A DNA stretch of 57,102 bases from an uncultured Nitrospira sp. (GTDB lineage Bacteria > Nitrospirota > Nitrospiria > Nitrospirales > Nitrospiraceae). The stretch's first letter is position 1, and every line of letters starts with the position of its first letter. This document shows positions 8,386 to 16,663 of this stretch, piece after piece. The translations under genes and the position numbers were made by a program. The stretch spans positions 1 to 57,102 of the forward strand of contig CABVRO010000006.1 in NCBI GenBank assembly GCA_902500715.1. The letters are read 5' to 3'. The notes beneath the pieces are model-generated. The model made no database searches and had not been told where the DNA came from. It worked only from the letters and a program-made list of their open reading frames with translations.

Positions 8386-8703
8386 ATGGACAAGCTCATT
8401 CCCTTCTCACGACCACGGCCGGATGCGCCCACGGCAAGGGAGCGCGAGATACTTAATCACATTTGGGCCGGCCTGACGAGTCAGGAAATTGCCGCGCGGC
8501 TACAGATCGCCCCCAAAACCGTGGAATCACACCGTGCTAATCTCTTGAGAAAATTCCGGGCGACGAACTCGGCACAACTGCTTCGCCTGGCGCTGCTTGA
8601 GGGCATACTTCCCATGCCGTCATCACATAGCACAGGTCCATCCCAGACCTCGGCGGACTCGCAGAGCACCAAAGAGGCACGGAAGTTGACGAACGTCAGA
8701 TGA
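8386..8703 (+). CDS. LuxR/GerE-type HTH regulator
   Basis: A 105-residue protein consisting mainly of a LuxR-type DNA-binding domain: PTAREREILNHIWAG, then TSQEIAARLQIAPKTVESH (about residues 16-55), the recognition-helix region typical of NarL/GerE proteins. There is no receiver or ligand-binding domain, and the last ~30 residues are polar and probably disordered. ATG 8386 has AAGGAG 6 bases upstream; the longer frame from 8158 runs into the GTCTC repeats and is rejected. The 267 bases before it contain these repeats and an A/C-rich leader, but no riboswitch that I recognise. A regulatory link to the preceding activator is plausible but unproven. Confidence 0.8.
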   Translation: MDKLIPFSRPRPDAPTAREREILNHIWAGLTSQEIAARLQIAPKTVESHRANLLRKFRATNSAQLLRLALLEGILPMPSSHSTGPSQTSADSQSTKEARKLTNVR

Positions 8704-8867
8704 CGCCATCGGCCCTGTTGCGTCCAGGCCTTGAACAGACGGTATGACGCTGCATTATCTACGTATACTCAGCGGGACGAGCCATTCATGCATGCAGAAA
8801 GGCCGTCCTGCGCTCGGCCCACAAACCAGGCCGAGCAGCGGCGCGACGGATTTCTTGCGTTTAAATA

Positions 8868-8896
8868 TTGATCTACTACGCAAAATCAATTATACA
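8868..8896 (+). promoter_or_regulatory. promoter with overlapping palindromes, DUF481 gene
   Basis: TTGATC (8868-8873) and TATACA (8891-8896) are spaced 17 bases apart, a good sigma-70 promoter 76 bases before the DUF481 gene. Two inverted repeats overlap it: TTGCGT (8855-8860) with ACGCAA (8878-8883), and ATTGAT (8867-8872) with ATCAAT (8885-8890). They could be repressor operators. The local sequence is much more AT-rich than its surroundings. Nothing else is evident between 8704 and 8854. Confidence 0.6.
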
Positions 8897-8971
8897 TCGC
8901 GAACATTTCTCACTCATCAGGCAACCGACACATTGTTGCCGTTCGCAAACCCCAGGAGGAGGACCTGAACG

Positions 8972-10081
8972 ATGCGACGATTCGGATCTGTCTTGTTTGC
9001 GCTACTCGTCATGGCGCTCGCCGCCTCAATCGCGCGAGCCGAAACCCCGGCACCGGTCGATTCGACGCTCACAGCGCCCGCACTCGATGCCGTCACGCTC
9101 AAGGACGGCACAGTGATTTATGGCCATGTGCTCGGCATGATCGCCGACGAACTGCATATCAAGACCTCTTTCGGTCCGACCGCCGGAGAGGACATCGTCA
9201 AGATCATGTGGCCGAATGTGGCGAAGCTGGTCGTGAATCGTCCTGTTCCATTCAGCCTCAAAGAAGGCACGACGGTCGTGGGAACGGCACAACCAGGAGA
9301 GCCCGGCACCATGATCCTGAAAGCCGCCCCCACAGGGACGCCAATGGCCATTCCACTCGACACGGTCATCGGCATGAACCAACCTGCCGTGATCTATACC
9401 GGCGCCGTCCAGGCCGGATTTTCGCAAACCACCGGCAACAGCCATCTGCGAAACGGAAGCCTGCTCGGCGAACTGTCGGCTCGCAGTGAATCACTGCGTC
9501 TGACCATCCTAGGACGTTATATCTATGGCGATAACGCCAAGAACCTGATCGTGCGGAACAGCCGGGGTACCATCAAGCTTGACTTCTTTCTCACAAAACG
9601 TTTGTATTGGTTCGCGTCGGCGTACTTCGAGCAAGATACCTTCCAAGACTTGAAGTTGCGGACCGCGCTAGCCACCGGTCCGGGCTATCAATTCCTCGAC
9701 CGAGGCGACCTGACGGGCCTCTTCAAAGATATGACCCTCTGGGCGGAAGCGGGCGCAGCCTACTTCAACGAAGATTTTAAGCTCGCCAACGATAAATCCA
9801 GCACTCGAGGTCGATGGGCCGTGAAATGGAATTGGCCGCTCTGGGGCGGCGACCAGGTCAGCCTGTACCACTTCCAGGAAGGATTCCAATCGCTCGCCAA
9901 CGCAAAAGATCTGTACCTGACGGCCGACACCGGCCTGCGATTTAAAGTGTGGGGCGGGCTCGTGAGCGGCTTTCAGTGGACCATGCGGTACAACAAAAAC
10001 CCGCCGCCGGGCGTTTCGGATACGGACAACCTCTACCTGATCACGCTGGGATACAGCTTCGACACCAGCCGGAAACAGTAA
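8972..10081 (+). CDS. DUF481-family outer-membrane protein
   Basis: A 369-residue exported protein. Residues 1-23 are a signal peptide cut after ARA. Residues 35-130 form a beta-rich domain ([24 protein letters not shown]), and from about 135 the sequence matches the DUF481/YdiY barrel: [15 protein letters not shown], alternating aromatic strands and a C-terminal ITLGYSF strand. DUF481 proteins are predicted outer-membrane beta-barrels, often salt- or stress-induced, with no defined substrate. GGAGGAGGA lies just upstream of the ATG. It has its own palindrome-covered promoter, and mscL follows after 50 bases, so an osmotic-stress link is reasonable inference. Confidence 0.8.
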   Translation: MRRFGSVLFALLVMALAASIARAETPAPVDSTLTAPALDAVTLKDGTVIYGHVLGMIADELHIKTSFGPTAGEDIVKIMWPNVAKLVVNRPVPFSLKEGTTVVGTAQPGEPGTMILKAAPTGTPMAIPLDTVIGMNQPAVIYTGAVQAGFSQTTGNSHLRNGSLLGELSARSESLRLTILGRYIYGDNAKNLIVRNSRGTIKLDFFLTKRLYWFASAYFEQDTFQDLKLRTALATGPGYQFLDRGDLTGLFKDMTLWAEAGAAYFNEDFKLANDKSSTRGRWAVKWNWPLWGGDQVSLYHFQEGFQSLANAKDLYLTADTGLRFKVWGGLVSGFQWTMRYNKNPPPGVSDTDNLYLITLGYSFDTSRKQ

Positions 10082-10131
10082 GGGCCGAAACGGGCTCAGC
10101 ACATAGTCGGTTCACACAAGGAGGTGGCAGG

Positions 10132-10557
10132 ATGAGCATGATGAGTGAATTTAAAGAATTCGCCGTGAAGGGCAATGTGCTCGACATGGCCGTGGGAGTC
10201 ATCATCGGAGGCGCATTCGGGAAAATCGTATCGTCCGTCGTCAGCGACATCCTGATGCCGCCCATCGGTCTCCTCATGGGGAAAGTGGATTTCTCCAGCC
10301 TCTTTATCCCCTTGACCGAGGAGGCCAAAGGAAAATCGTTGGCCGCAGCTAAAGCCGCCGGAGCTGCCACCATCAACTATGGCGTCTTCCTGCAAACCCT
10401 GCTCGATTTCACGATTCTGGCCTTCGTCATTTTTATGGTGATCAAACAAATGAACCGTTTTAAGAAAGCGGCCCCCCCCGGTCCGCCTCCTGCGCCGCCG
10501 AAGGAGGAAGTATTATTGACGGAAATCCGAGACCTTTTAAAGAATCAGCGCCACTAG
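10132..10557 (+). CDS. mscL: large-conductance mechanosensitive channel MscL
   Basis: A 141-residue MscL. The N-terminal amphipathic helix is followed by the signature [20 protein letters not shown] (residues 11-30), a periplasmic loop, TM2 ([19 protein letters not shown]) and a charged C-terminal helix after a proline-rich linker. Homopentamers open a wide pore near lytic membrane tension. The length is normal for the family. AAGGAGG lies 8 bases before ATG 10132; the longer frame beginning at 9949 overlaps the DUF481 gene and is not used. Its position right behind an exported DUF481 protein is consistent with a shared osmotic-response transcript. Confidence 0.95.
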   Translation: MSMMSEFKEFAVKGNVLDMAVGVIIGGAFGKIVSSVVSDILMPPIGLLMGKVDFSSLFIPLTEEAKGKSLAAAKAAGAATINYGVFLQTLLDFTILAFVIFMVIKQMNRFKKAAPPGPPPAPPKEEVLLTEIRDLLKNQRH

Positions 10558-10631
10558 TCTGTGTGCGCACAGTTGTCATCGCTGCCGCCTGGCCCCTTCC
10601 GACGACGGCGATGTTTTTGAAGGAGAATTTC

Positions 10632-11852
10632 ATGAACACACCTCGCACCATTCCCGCCATGTTGGGCGCTCTGCTGCTAGCCTCGTGCGCAACGGCCCCG
10701 GCGCCTAACGACTCGGCAAGCCGGGGCTTGAATGAAATGAAAGCCGTCGCCAAACCGCTTCCGCCCAAGCCAGACCCGAAAGATGGAAGAATTGCCGATC
10801 TGGAGCGGCAGAAAGCGGCGCTCGAATCACAACTCAGTCAGCGTGATCAGGAATTAGCGACACTGCGCAATGCGACCGGAGACAAGGAGCGATTAGCCGG
10901 CCGGTTGTCTGATGCCGAACGTCAGGTGTCGGCCAAAGACCAAGAGCTGGCAGCCCTGAGAAGCAGCGCCGGCGACAAAGAGCGACTGGCCGGTCAGTTG
11001 TCTGATGCTGAACGGCAGCTGTCAGCGAAGGACCAGGAACTCGCGGCCCTTCGGAGCAGCGCCGGAGACAAGGACCGCCTTGCCGCGCAACTGGCGGCCC
11101 TCCAAGGACAACTCTCCACCAAGGATCAGGAACTGGCCGGACTGAAAGGGAACGTAGGAGATCGGGACCGCTTGTCGTCCGAACTCGCGCAAGCCAAACA
11201 ACGGATCACTGAACTCGAACGACAACTGGACGCCAAAGACCACGAACTGGCAGCGGTGAAAAATGCCGCAGGCGACCGGGACAAGATCGTTGCAGACCTC
11301 GCAGCGGCCAGACAGCGGGCCTCGGACCTCGAGAGTGAGCTCGCGCGCAGAGACCAGGAAATGGCTTCGCTTAAAGGCGCGTTGGACCAACAAAAAAGCA
11401 GTCTGGCAGAAGCAAAGGACGATTTATCAAAACTGCTGCAGGCGGAAGTGGCAAAAGGCAACGTGACCATGAAGCAGTTGGGCGACCAGCTCACCCTTGG
11501 CCTGGCCACCACGTTGTTGTTCGACTCCGGCGAAGCGACGCTCAAGCCGGGAGGAGCCGATGTCTTGCACCGTATCGGTGGCGTACTCAAACAATACCCC
11601 GATCGTTCGATCCATGTGGCCGGCCACACCGATAACGTTCCCGTCAAGGGACGACTGGCCAAAACGTATCCGACGAATCTCGAACTGTCTCAAGCGCGCG
11701 CCGACAGTGCGCGTCAGGCGCTGACCGAGGGGGGTATGGCCCCGGACAAGATCGAAGCCAAAGGGCATGCCGACAGCCGGCCGATTGCGAGCAATTCGAG
11801 CGCCGAAGGACGGCAGAAGAATCGACGCGTAGAAATCGTCGTCGGACACTAA
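10632..11852 (+). CDS. coiled-coil OmpA-family lipoprotein
   Basis: A 406-residue predicted lipoprotein. The signal sequence ends in the lipobox LLAS-C (Cys at about residue 18). Residues 50-275 are a coiled coil made of repeats (KDQELAALRSSAGDKERLAG type), and residues 285-406 are an OmpA C-terminal domain with HVAGHTDNVPV, NLELSQARADSARQAL and GRQKNRRVEIVV, the peptidoglycan-binding signature. The mature protein would be lipid-anchored with a long rod ending at the cell wall. GAAGGAGAA lies before ATG 10632. It is paralogous to the next gene. A Pal- or Lpp-like spacer role between membrane and peptidoglycan is inferred. Confidence 0.85.
   Translation: MNTPRTIPAMLGALLLASCATAPAPNDSASRGLNEMKAVAKPLPPKPDPKDGRIADLERQKAALESQLSQRDQELATLRNATGDKERLAGRLSDAERQVSAKDQELAALRSSAGDKERLAGQLSDAERQLSAKDQELAALRSSAGDKDRLAAQLAALQGQLSTKDQELAGLKGNVGDRDRLSSELAQAKQRITELERQLDAKDHELAAVKNAAGDRDKIVADLAAARQRASDLESELARRDQEMASLKGALDQQKSSLAEAKDDLSKLLQAEVAKGNVTMKQLGDQLTLGLATTLLFDSGEATLKPGGADVLHRIGGVLKQYPDRSIHVAGHTDNVPVKGRLAKTYPTNLELSQARADSARQALTEGGMAPDKIEAKGHADSRPIASNSSAEGRQKNRRVEIVVGH
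10848..11400 (+). repeat. 93-bp then 114-bp coiled-coil repeats
   Basis: The recurring 'D-Q/H-E-L/M-A' codon block occurs at 10848, 10941, 11034 and 11127 (period 93 bp, 31 residues) and then at 11241 and 11355 (period 114 bp, 38 residues). The periods differ by exactly 21 bp, one heptad, so coiled-coil register is preserved. The 93-bp copies are similar enough in DNA to recombine. Confidence 0.75.
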
Positions 11853-12096
11853 CCGCTAGCCGCAGCTCCATCAGTCTTGCATCAGCCCCAGGAACGCGAT
11901 AGATTGCTGTCGTGCTCTTGGGGCCTGCATGTCGCTCAACAGATTCCGTCGGGACGCCTGGCTCACACCAGCGGATCACGACCCGTCAGCTCGGTCACAG
12001 GTGCTTCCTTTTCTTGACTGCGGTGGCTCCTCTCGAGCGACTGTCGGCCCCATGTAACCGGCGCCGTCTTCCTATCAATGACCGGGGAGAGATCGT

Positions 12097-13602
12097 ATGA
12101 GACGAGCAGTATGGGCGCTCATGGTTCTCAGTTCCCTCGCTGCAGGCTGCGAAACCGCTCCGCACGTTCAGCCTATCGCATCGAGCCCAGCCATCGTAGA
12201 ACCGAAGCTGCTGGCCCTTCAACAGGAGCGGGAACAGCTGCTGACCACTCTGGGTGAATTTCACGATCGCATTCGCGACCTCGAAAGCAAGCTGGGGGAC
12301 CGCCAGAGTCAACCTGCCGCGGTATCATACGATCAGTTGCTCAGCGCGAAGGAAGCGGAGCTTGTCGAACTGAGGCGGTTGGCACCGGAACGCGACCGCC
12401 TCACGGGCCAATTGACGACCGCCACCAACGAGCTCATCCAAGCCCGCCAACGAATCGGAACCCTTGAACAACAGTTGGCAACGCGAGACAAAGATCTGGC
12501 TGCCCTCCAGACTCGGGCCACGGCCGCCGCCGACCTGGAAGTCGCCCGACGCAGGATCTCGGAGCTGGAAGCACACATCGCCCGTCAAGACCGCGATCTT
12601 CACACGGTTCGCACGGGGTCCGCCGAACGGGACAGCCTAGCCGCTCAACTACAAACCGCCACCGCCACCATCGAATCCTTAAAAGCCCGTATCAGCGCAC
12701 TCGATCAGCAACTCAAAGACCGCGAGCAGGCCTATGAAACGGTTCGATCGCGCCTCATGGAACGCGACAAGCTAGTGCCCCAATACAATGCGATGATTGC
12801 AGAAATCTATCAGGCCAGGCACCGCATCGCAGCACTCGAACAGCGCCTGAACGAGAAGGGGAGAGATCTGTCGCCGCGGCAGAGGGGGACTCAACTCACC
12901 ACCAGTCAGCGCGATGGGGGACCGGTGAACCAGCGGGCTGGCGCTACCAGTCAATCTCCTGGCAACGCAGCCAAATCGATACCCGATGGGAAATCATCCC
13001 CCCAGGGAAAGGATTCCACGCGTAGCGGTGTTCCTTTTCCAGGAAATCCCGCGCAGGCTGAGGCTCGCAGCGACAGCTTCGCGGCAGTGAAGGAAGAACT
13101 TCTCAAAGTCCTGCCTGGCGATAATAGACAGAAATCGATCAGCATGAAACAGGATGGAAATCGATTAACGGTCGCGCTGGACAGCAACTTGATGTTCACA
13201 TCGGCTGACGCTGCGCTGAGCCCGGAAGGCGCAACCATCCTCAAACGCATCGGTGCGGTCCTGGGACAGCTTTCAGACAAGTTCGTGCAGGTCGCAGGAC
13301 ACACCGACAATCAAGCACTCAGCAAAACGCTCCAAAAATCCTTCTCCGATAATAAGGCGCTCTCATGGGCTCGCGCTGAAAGTGCCCGCAGAGCACTGGT
13401 CAATGGAGGAATACCCGCCGACAGGACGAAAGCCGTCGGGTTGGCCGATACACGCCCGCTCACATCCAATGCCACCGAACAGGGCAGACAGAAAAATCGC
13501 CGCCTCGAGCTGATCATCGTGCAGGGACCGACCGTTGCGGCAACGGTCGAGGAATCGAGGCGTGGGCAGGTTCGACTCGCGACCCTCAGCGCAACACCCT
13601 AG
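12097..13602 (+). CDS. second coiled-coil OmpA-family lipoprotein
   Basis: A 501-residue paralogue of the preceding lipoprotein. The signal sequence ends in LSSLAAGC, a lipobox with Cys at about residue 18. A coiled coil spans about 35-260 (repeated 'LEQQLATRDKDLAALQ'-type units), followed by a polar Ser/Gln/Gly linker (265-325) and an OmpA C-terminal domain (about 335-485) with VQVAGHTDNQAL, RAESARRALVNGG and GRQKNRRLELI. It has an extra ~20-residue C-terminal tail. A GGGGAGAG stretch precedes ATG 12097. The 244 bases between the lipoprotein genes include an imperfect GCCCCA/TGGGGC inverted repeat and no gene. It faces the convergent solute-binding-protein gene 64 bases on. A cell-wall tethering role is inferred. 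Confidence 0.8.
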   Translation: MRRAVWALMVLSSLAAGCETAPHVQPIASSPAIVEPKLLALQQEREQLLTTLGEFHDRIRDLESKLGDRQSQPAAVSYDQLLSAKEAELVELRRLAPERDRLTGQLTTATNELIQARQRIGTLEQQLATRDKDLAALQTRATAAADLEVARRRISELEAHIARQDRDLHTVRTGSAERDSLAAQLQTATATIESLKARISALDQQLKDREQAYETVRSRLMERDKLVPQYNAMIAEIYQARHRIAALEQRLNEKGRDLSPRQRGTQLTTSQRDGGPVNQRAGATSQSPGNAAKSIPDGKSSPQGKDSTRSGVPFPGNPAQAEARSDSFAAVKEELLKVLPGDNRQKSISMKQDGNRLTVALDSNLMFTSADAALSPEGATILKRIGAVLGQLSDKFVQVAGHTDNQALSKTLQKSFSDNKALSWARAESARRALVNGGIPADRTKAVGLADTRPLTSNATEQGRQKNRRLELIIVQGPTVAATVEESRRGQVRLATLSATP

Positions 13603-13666
13603 CCCGTCACCTAAACGGAATCGCCGGGTATCGACGACTCGCTCCCGTCACATCACGGCCTGTTTG

Positions 13667-14911
13667 CTACAGCTGACAGACACCTGCGTGAACGGGCGCC
13701 GCAAGACTGTCGCCTGGAATCGTCGCCAGAATCTTGTAATGCCCCAGTCCCAACTCCTTCCCATAGGCTTCTCCGACCAACACATCCTGCATATGCTGGT
13801 GGTTTGAAGCCTGAAAGTAGGACCGTCCCTCTTTCAGCCCGTCAAACTCGTGCCCCTCCAACGCCTTAACGAGTGCGGAGGCGTTCGTCGTTCCTGCTCG
13901 TTGAATCGCCTCAAGGATCTGCGTCATGGCCGCATACCCAAGATAACAGCGCGAAGTTGGCGTGTGATTGTATTTGTCGACGACCGCTCGAATAAACTGC
14001 CTGGATCCTTCCGTGTTGACCTTTGGATCCCAGATGAGCCCCCAAATGCCAGCGTTATGGGCATACCCGAGGGGCCGTCCAATTTGCTCACCTGCAATCA
14101 TCCCACCCACGCCGATCTTCTCCTTCGCAAGCTCAAGTTTGCTATAGGCTTTCAGTGCGTGGACCAAATCCCACCCATAGAGATTGAGCACCATCAGCGT
14201 CGGATGTTTGTCCTTGGCCGCCGTGAACGCCGCGGTGAAGTCCGTCGCCCCAAAAGGCACCAGTGTCTCCCCCACAAACTCAATGCCATGAGCCTGGCCG
14301 GCCGTCACCATGGCCTGCGCCATGGCTTTGCCGTCCAATGAGCTGGTCGTCAGCATATACCAGCGGGTACCGTAGGCCTTGACCAAGTGGGGCACGACAG
14401 CCTGCGCCATCATCGAGGCATTCGGCATAAACACGAAGGTATGCGAGCTGCACGCGGCTCCGGTCAGTTCGGGGAGAAGGGAGCCCGTGACCATGAACAG
14501 CTTGTTCTCCTTCTTCGCCAACTCCGAAACCACAAGCGCACAATCCGCATTAAACGTGCCCATCAGGACATCAACCCGATCATCTCGCACAAACTTGGTG
14601 GCAGCTTTGATGGCCGTCTCAGAATTCGACGCATCATCGGCTTCGAGAATCGCTACCGGCCGCCCTAACACACCGCCACGTTTATTGAACAGATCGACCG
14701 CCACGCTGGCCCCATGTACATCATGAATGGAAGAGGTCTTGTATGGGCTCGAGAGCGGATCGAGGATCCCGATCTTGATCGGCTCGGCGGCAGAGGCCAC
14801 CGCTTGACCGGGCGACGCTCCGAGCCCACGGTCGACCAAGTCGCCACAGAGCAACACGCCGCCCGTCATGGCTGATAGTTGCAAGAACCGTCTGCGTGAG
14901 ATCTTATTCAT
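13667..14911 (-). CDS. Tat-exported ABC-type solute-binding protein (amide/urea/branched-chain type)
   Basis: A 414-residue periplasmic binding protein of the Peripla_BP_6 fold. The N-terminus has a twin-arginine signal (ISRRRFLQLSAMTGG), so it is exported folded. The mature part begins with KIGILDPLSSPY and continues with the type-I fold landmarks GGVLGRPVAILEADDAS and FVRDDRVDVLMGTFN, close to UrtA/AmiC/FmdD-type sensors of urea or short amides. AGGGGGG precedes the ATG on the minus strand. No permease or ATPase gene lies within the window on either side, so it is an orphan that may serve a distant transporter or act as a sensor. The ligand cannot be named from sequence alone. Confidence 0.8.
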   Translation of the reverse strand: MNKISRRRFLQLSAMTGGVLLCGDLVDRGLGASPGQAVASAAEPIKIGILDPLSSPYKTSSIHDVHGASVAVDLFNKRGGVLGRPVAILEADDASNSETAIKAATKFVRDDRVDVLMGTFNADCALVVSELAKKENKLFMVTGSLLPELTGAACSSHTFVFMPNASMMAQAVVPHLVKAYGTRWYMLTTSSLDGKAMAQAMVTAGQAHGIEFVGETLVPFGATDFTAAFTAAKDKHPTLMVLNLYGWDLVHALKAYSKLELAKEKIGVGGMIAGEQIGRPLGYAHNAGIWGLIWDPKVNTEGSRQFIRAVVDKYNHTPTSRCYLGYAAMTQILEAIQRAGTTNASALVKALEGHEFDGLKEGRSYFQASNHQHMQDVLVGEAYGKELGLGHYKILATIPGDSLAAPVHAGVCQL

Positions 14912-15110
14912 ACACTTGATCCCCCCTGGTTTTCATTCGCCCTCTCATGCCCCACGACCCCAATGGTAAAGTCACGACCACGCCGATTGGGATGGTCTCT
15001 CTTAACAGAGTCATCTACGTTTTCACAGCACGAAGTTGGACCTCTGGGGCGACGATCCCAGCCGCCGCGCTGGAACGACAAGAAAGAACCGGGAGGGTGT
15101 GTATCGCGGG

Positions 15111-16196
15111 TTAGCTATACTGGTCTTCGGTATATACCTGCTTAATCGACCAGAACACTGCCTCCTTTAGCTTCTTGATCTGAGGGTCTGGGGGATCGTG
15201 ACGGATCTTCTGCAGTTTCCTATCGAGTGCAAACAGCGGCTCAACCGATCGCCGGTCGGGAACCCGCCCCAATGCCCAGGCAATCTCAGTTTGAACAGCA
15301 ATGTCGATGCCGGGTGCGTCCAACATCTCAAGAAGCGGCGGAACCACTCTCGGGTCACTATGAATATTCCCCAGATCGCCCAACCCTTTAGCCGCCGCAG
15401 CCTGCAAATCTGGCTGTTTGGAGTGCTTCAGGATATCGATGAGCACGGGGATTCCCTCCTTCCCCATATTCCCCAACGCCACCGCCGCCTGCTTTGCCAA
15501 GTCTTTATCCTTCAGTGCCTCTGTCAGATGGGGCAACGCTTCATCGGCTACCATCTCTCCCAGGAGGGAAATAACATTCAATTTCCGGAGCTGGCTGGTG
15601 TCCGGAGAATCCATCAACTTCAGCAGTCGGTCCGGCTGCCCCCATTCGGCCGTCAAGAAAAGCGGGAATTCAGACTTCTCTAACTCGCCCCGGAGCGCGG
15701 TCAGGGCATAGGGACCGGGCGCACCCCCTTGAGCCGATTGCGCGGCCTGATTGGCATCTTCAAATTCCGTCCGAACCTCTTTCTGCCATTTGATCTTCAT
15801 CCCTCCCAAAGCATAGGTCACCTGACACGCTGGTCCCTTCCAGAGGCGAGAAGGGGCATCCGGTAAATCATTGTCTCCACCGGCCGCCGCGGTACCTTCC
15901 CACGTCTTACGTTGCTCGCACTTTACCCGGACAACGACATCGTGAGGCAGGGCCGGATCTGCAATGACTGCATAGCCCATTTCCTTCATGCGTCGCATCA
16001 CAACTTCTCTGATTCCATCGGGGCTACCAGCGCCCGTATCAGTAAGCGCGACCACCTCAACGAGCACCGTCTGAATATGTGCCAGTTGAGCCTTTTGGGT
16101 TTCACTGAAGTAATCTCGATAAGCCCATGCTGAAGAGCCGCTGCTAAGGAGCAGCAGAAGGAAGATTGCTGCGGCAAAGGAAGCGCTCCGCGTCAT
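15111..16196 (-). CDS. exported HEAT-repeat protein
   Basis: A 361-residue protein with a signal peptide (residues 1-25, cut near AWA). Residues 30-185 form an unassigned alpha/beta domain with two cysteines (KCEQRK and GPACQV). Residues about 190-350 contain HEAT/PBS-lyase-type repeats: LISLLGEMVADEALPHL-like units, KQAAVALGNMGKEGIPVL and AAAAKGLGDLGN. GGGAGGAAG lies upstream on the minus strand. HEAT arrays bind proteins; no enzymatic motif is visible. It stands between an orphan binding protein and the divergent tRNA-Leu/tig unit. A second HEAT-repeat envelope protein lies at 21.3-22.1 kb. Confidence 0.7.
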   Translation of the reverse strand: MTRSASFAAAIFLLLLLSSGSSAWAYRDYFSETQKAQLAHIQTVLVEVVALTDTGAGSPDGIREVVMRRMKEMGYAVIADPALPHDVVVRVKCEQRKTWEGTAAAGGDNDLPDAPSRLWKGPACQVTYALGGMKIKWQKEVRTEFEDANQAAQSAQGGAPGPYALTALRGELEKSEFPLFLTAEWGQPDRLLKLMDSPDTSQLRKLNVISLLGEMVADEALPHLTEALKDKDLAKQAAVALGNMGKEGIPVLIDILKHSKQPDLQAAAAKGLGDLGNIHSDPRVVPPLLEMLDAPGIDIAVQTEIAWALGRVPDRRSVEPLFALDRKLQKIRHDPPDPQIKKLKEAVFWSIKQVYTEDQYS

Positions 16197-16410
16197 ATGA
16201 ACTTCCTCCCTTTCAATAGGGTCTTACATGCAGGCCAATGCAACAAAGAATCGACGCATCATTATACGCTCCACAGTCTCCCGACTCTAGGAGGGAGCGC
16301 CCAGCATCGAACTGAACCGATAGCGCACAGCCCCGACCAGCCGCCTTATCATCACATCTTTTTTTCACTTCGACCGACCTGCCAGCACGCTGGCCCCACC
16401 TGCGTATGGG

Positions 16411-16440
16411 TTGACAGGCAGACTCGATCGACGGTACAAA
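16411..16440 (+). promoter_or_regulatory. promoter of tRNA-Leu(UAG)
   Basis: A perfect TTGACA (16411-16416) and TACAAA (16435-16440) with an 18-base spacer lie 81 bases before the tRNA. They probably also drive tig. The remainder of 16197-16410 is the divergent leader of the HEAT gene, in which I see nothing else. Confidence 0.6.
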
Positions 16441-16520
16441 ATGCATTATTCATCGTGTCTTTCCACGCGCAGGCACATTCCATATGTAGCATCGGTGAGC
16501 AACCTAGTACTCAGCGTCGC

Positions 16521-16603
16521 GCGAGAGTGGCGGAACTGGCAGACGCGCGAGACTTAGGATCTCGTGGGTAACCGTGGGGGTTCAAGTCCCCCCTCTCGCA
16601 CCA
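16521..16603 (+). tRNA. tRNA-Leu (anticodon UAG)
   Basis: A class-II tRNA with acceptor stem GCGAGAG (16521-16527) paired to CTCTCGC (16593-16599), discriminator A and encoded CCA. The anticodon stem CGAGA/TCTCG encloses loop CTTAGGA, giving anticodon UAG for CUA/CUN leucine codons. A variable arm (GGGTAACC) and T-loop (GGTTCAAGTCC) are clear. Trigger factor starts 60 bases downstream, so the tRNA may be processed from a tRNA-tig transcript. Confidence 0.95.
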
Positions 16604-16663
16604 CCTCTCACAGATCCGTATGGCGCAAATAACTTTTCGGACCCGGAGGACGTGAACAGCTTT

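Noticed and set aside
11853..12096. GCCCCA/TGGGGC inverted repeat between the two lipoprotein genes as a terminator
   Set aside because: Only 6 bp of stem with a long loop and no T-run; too weak to call.
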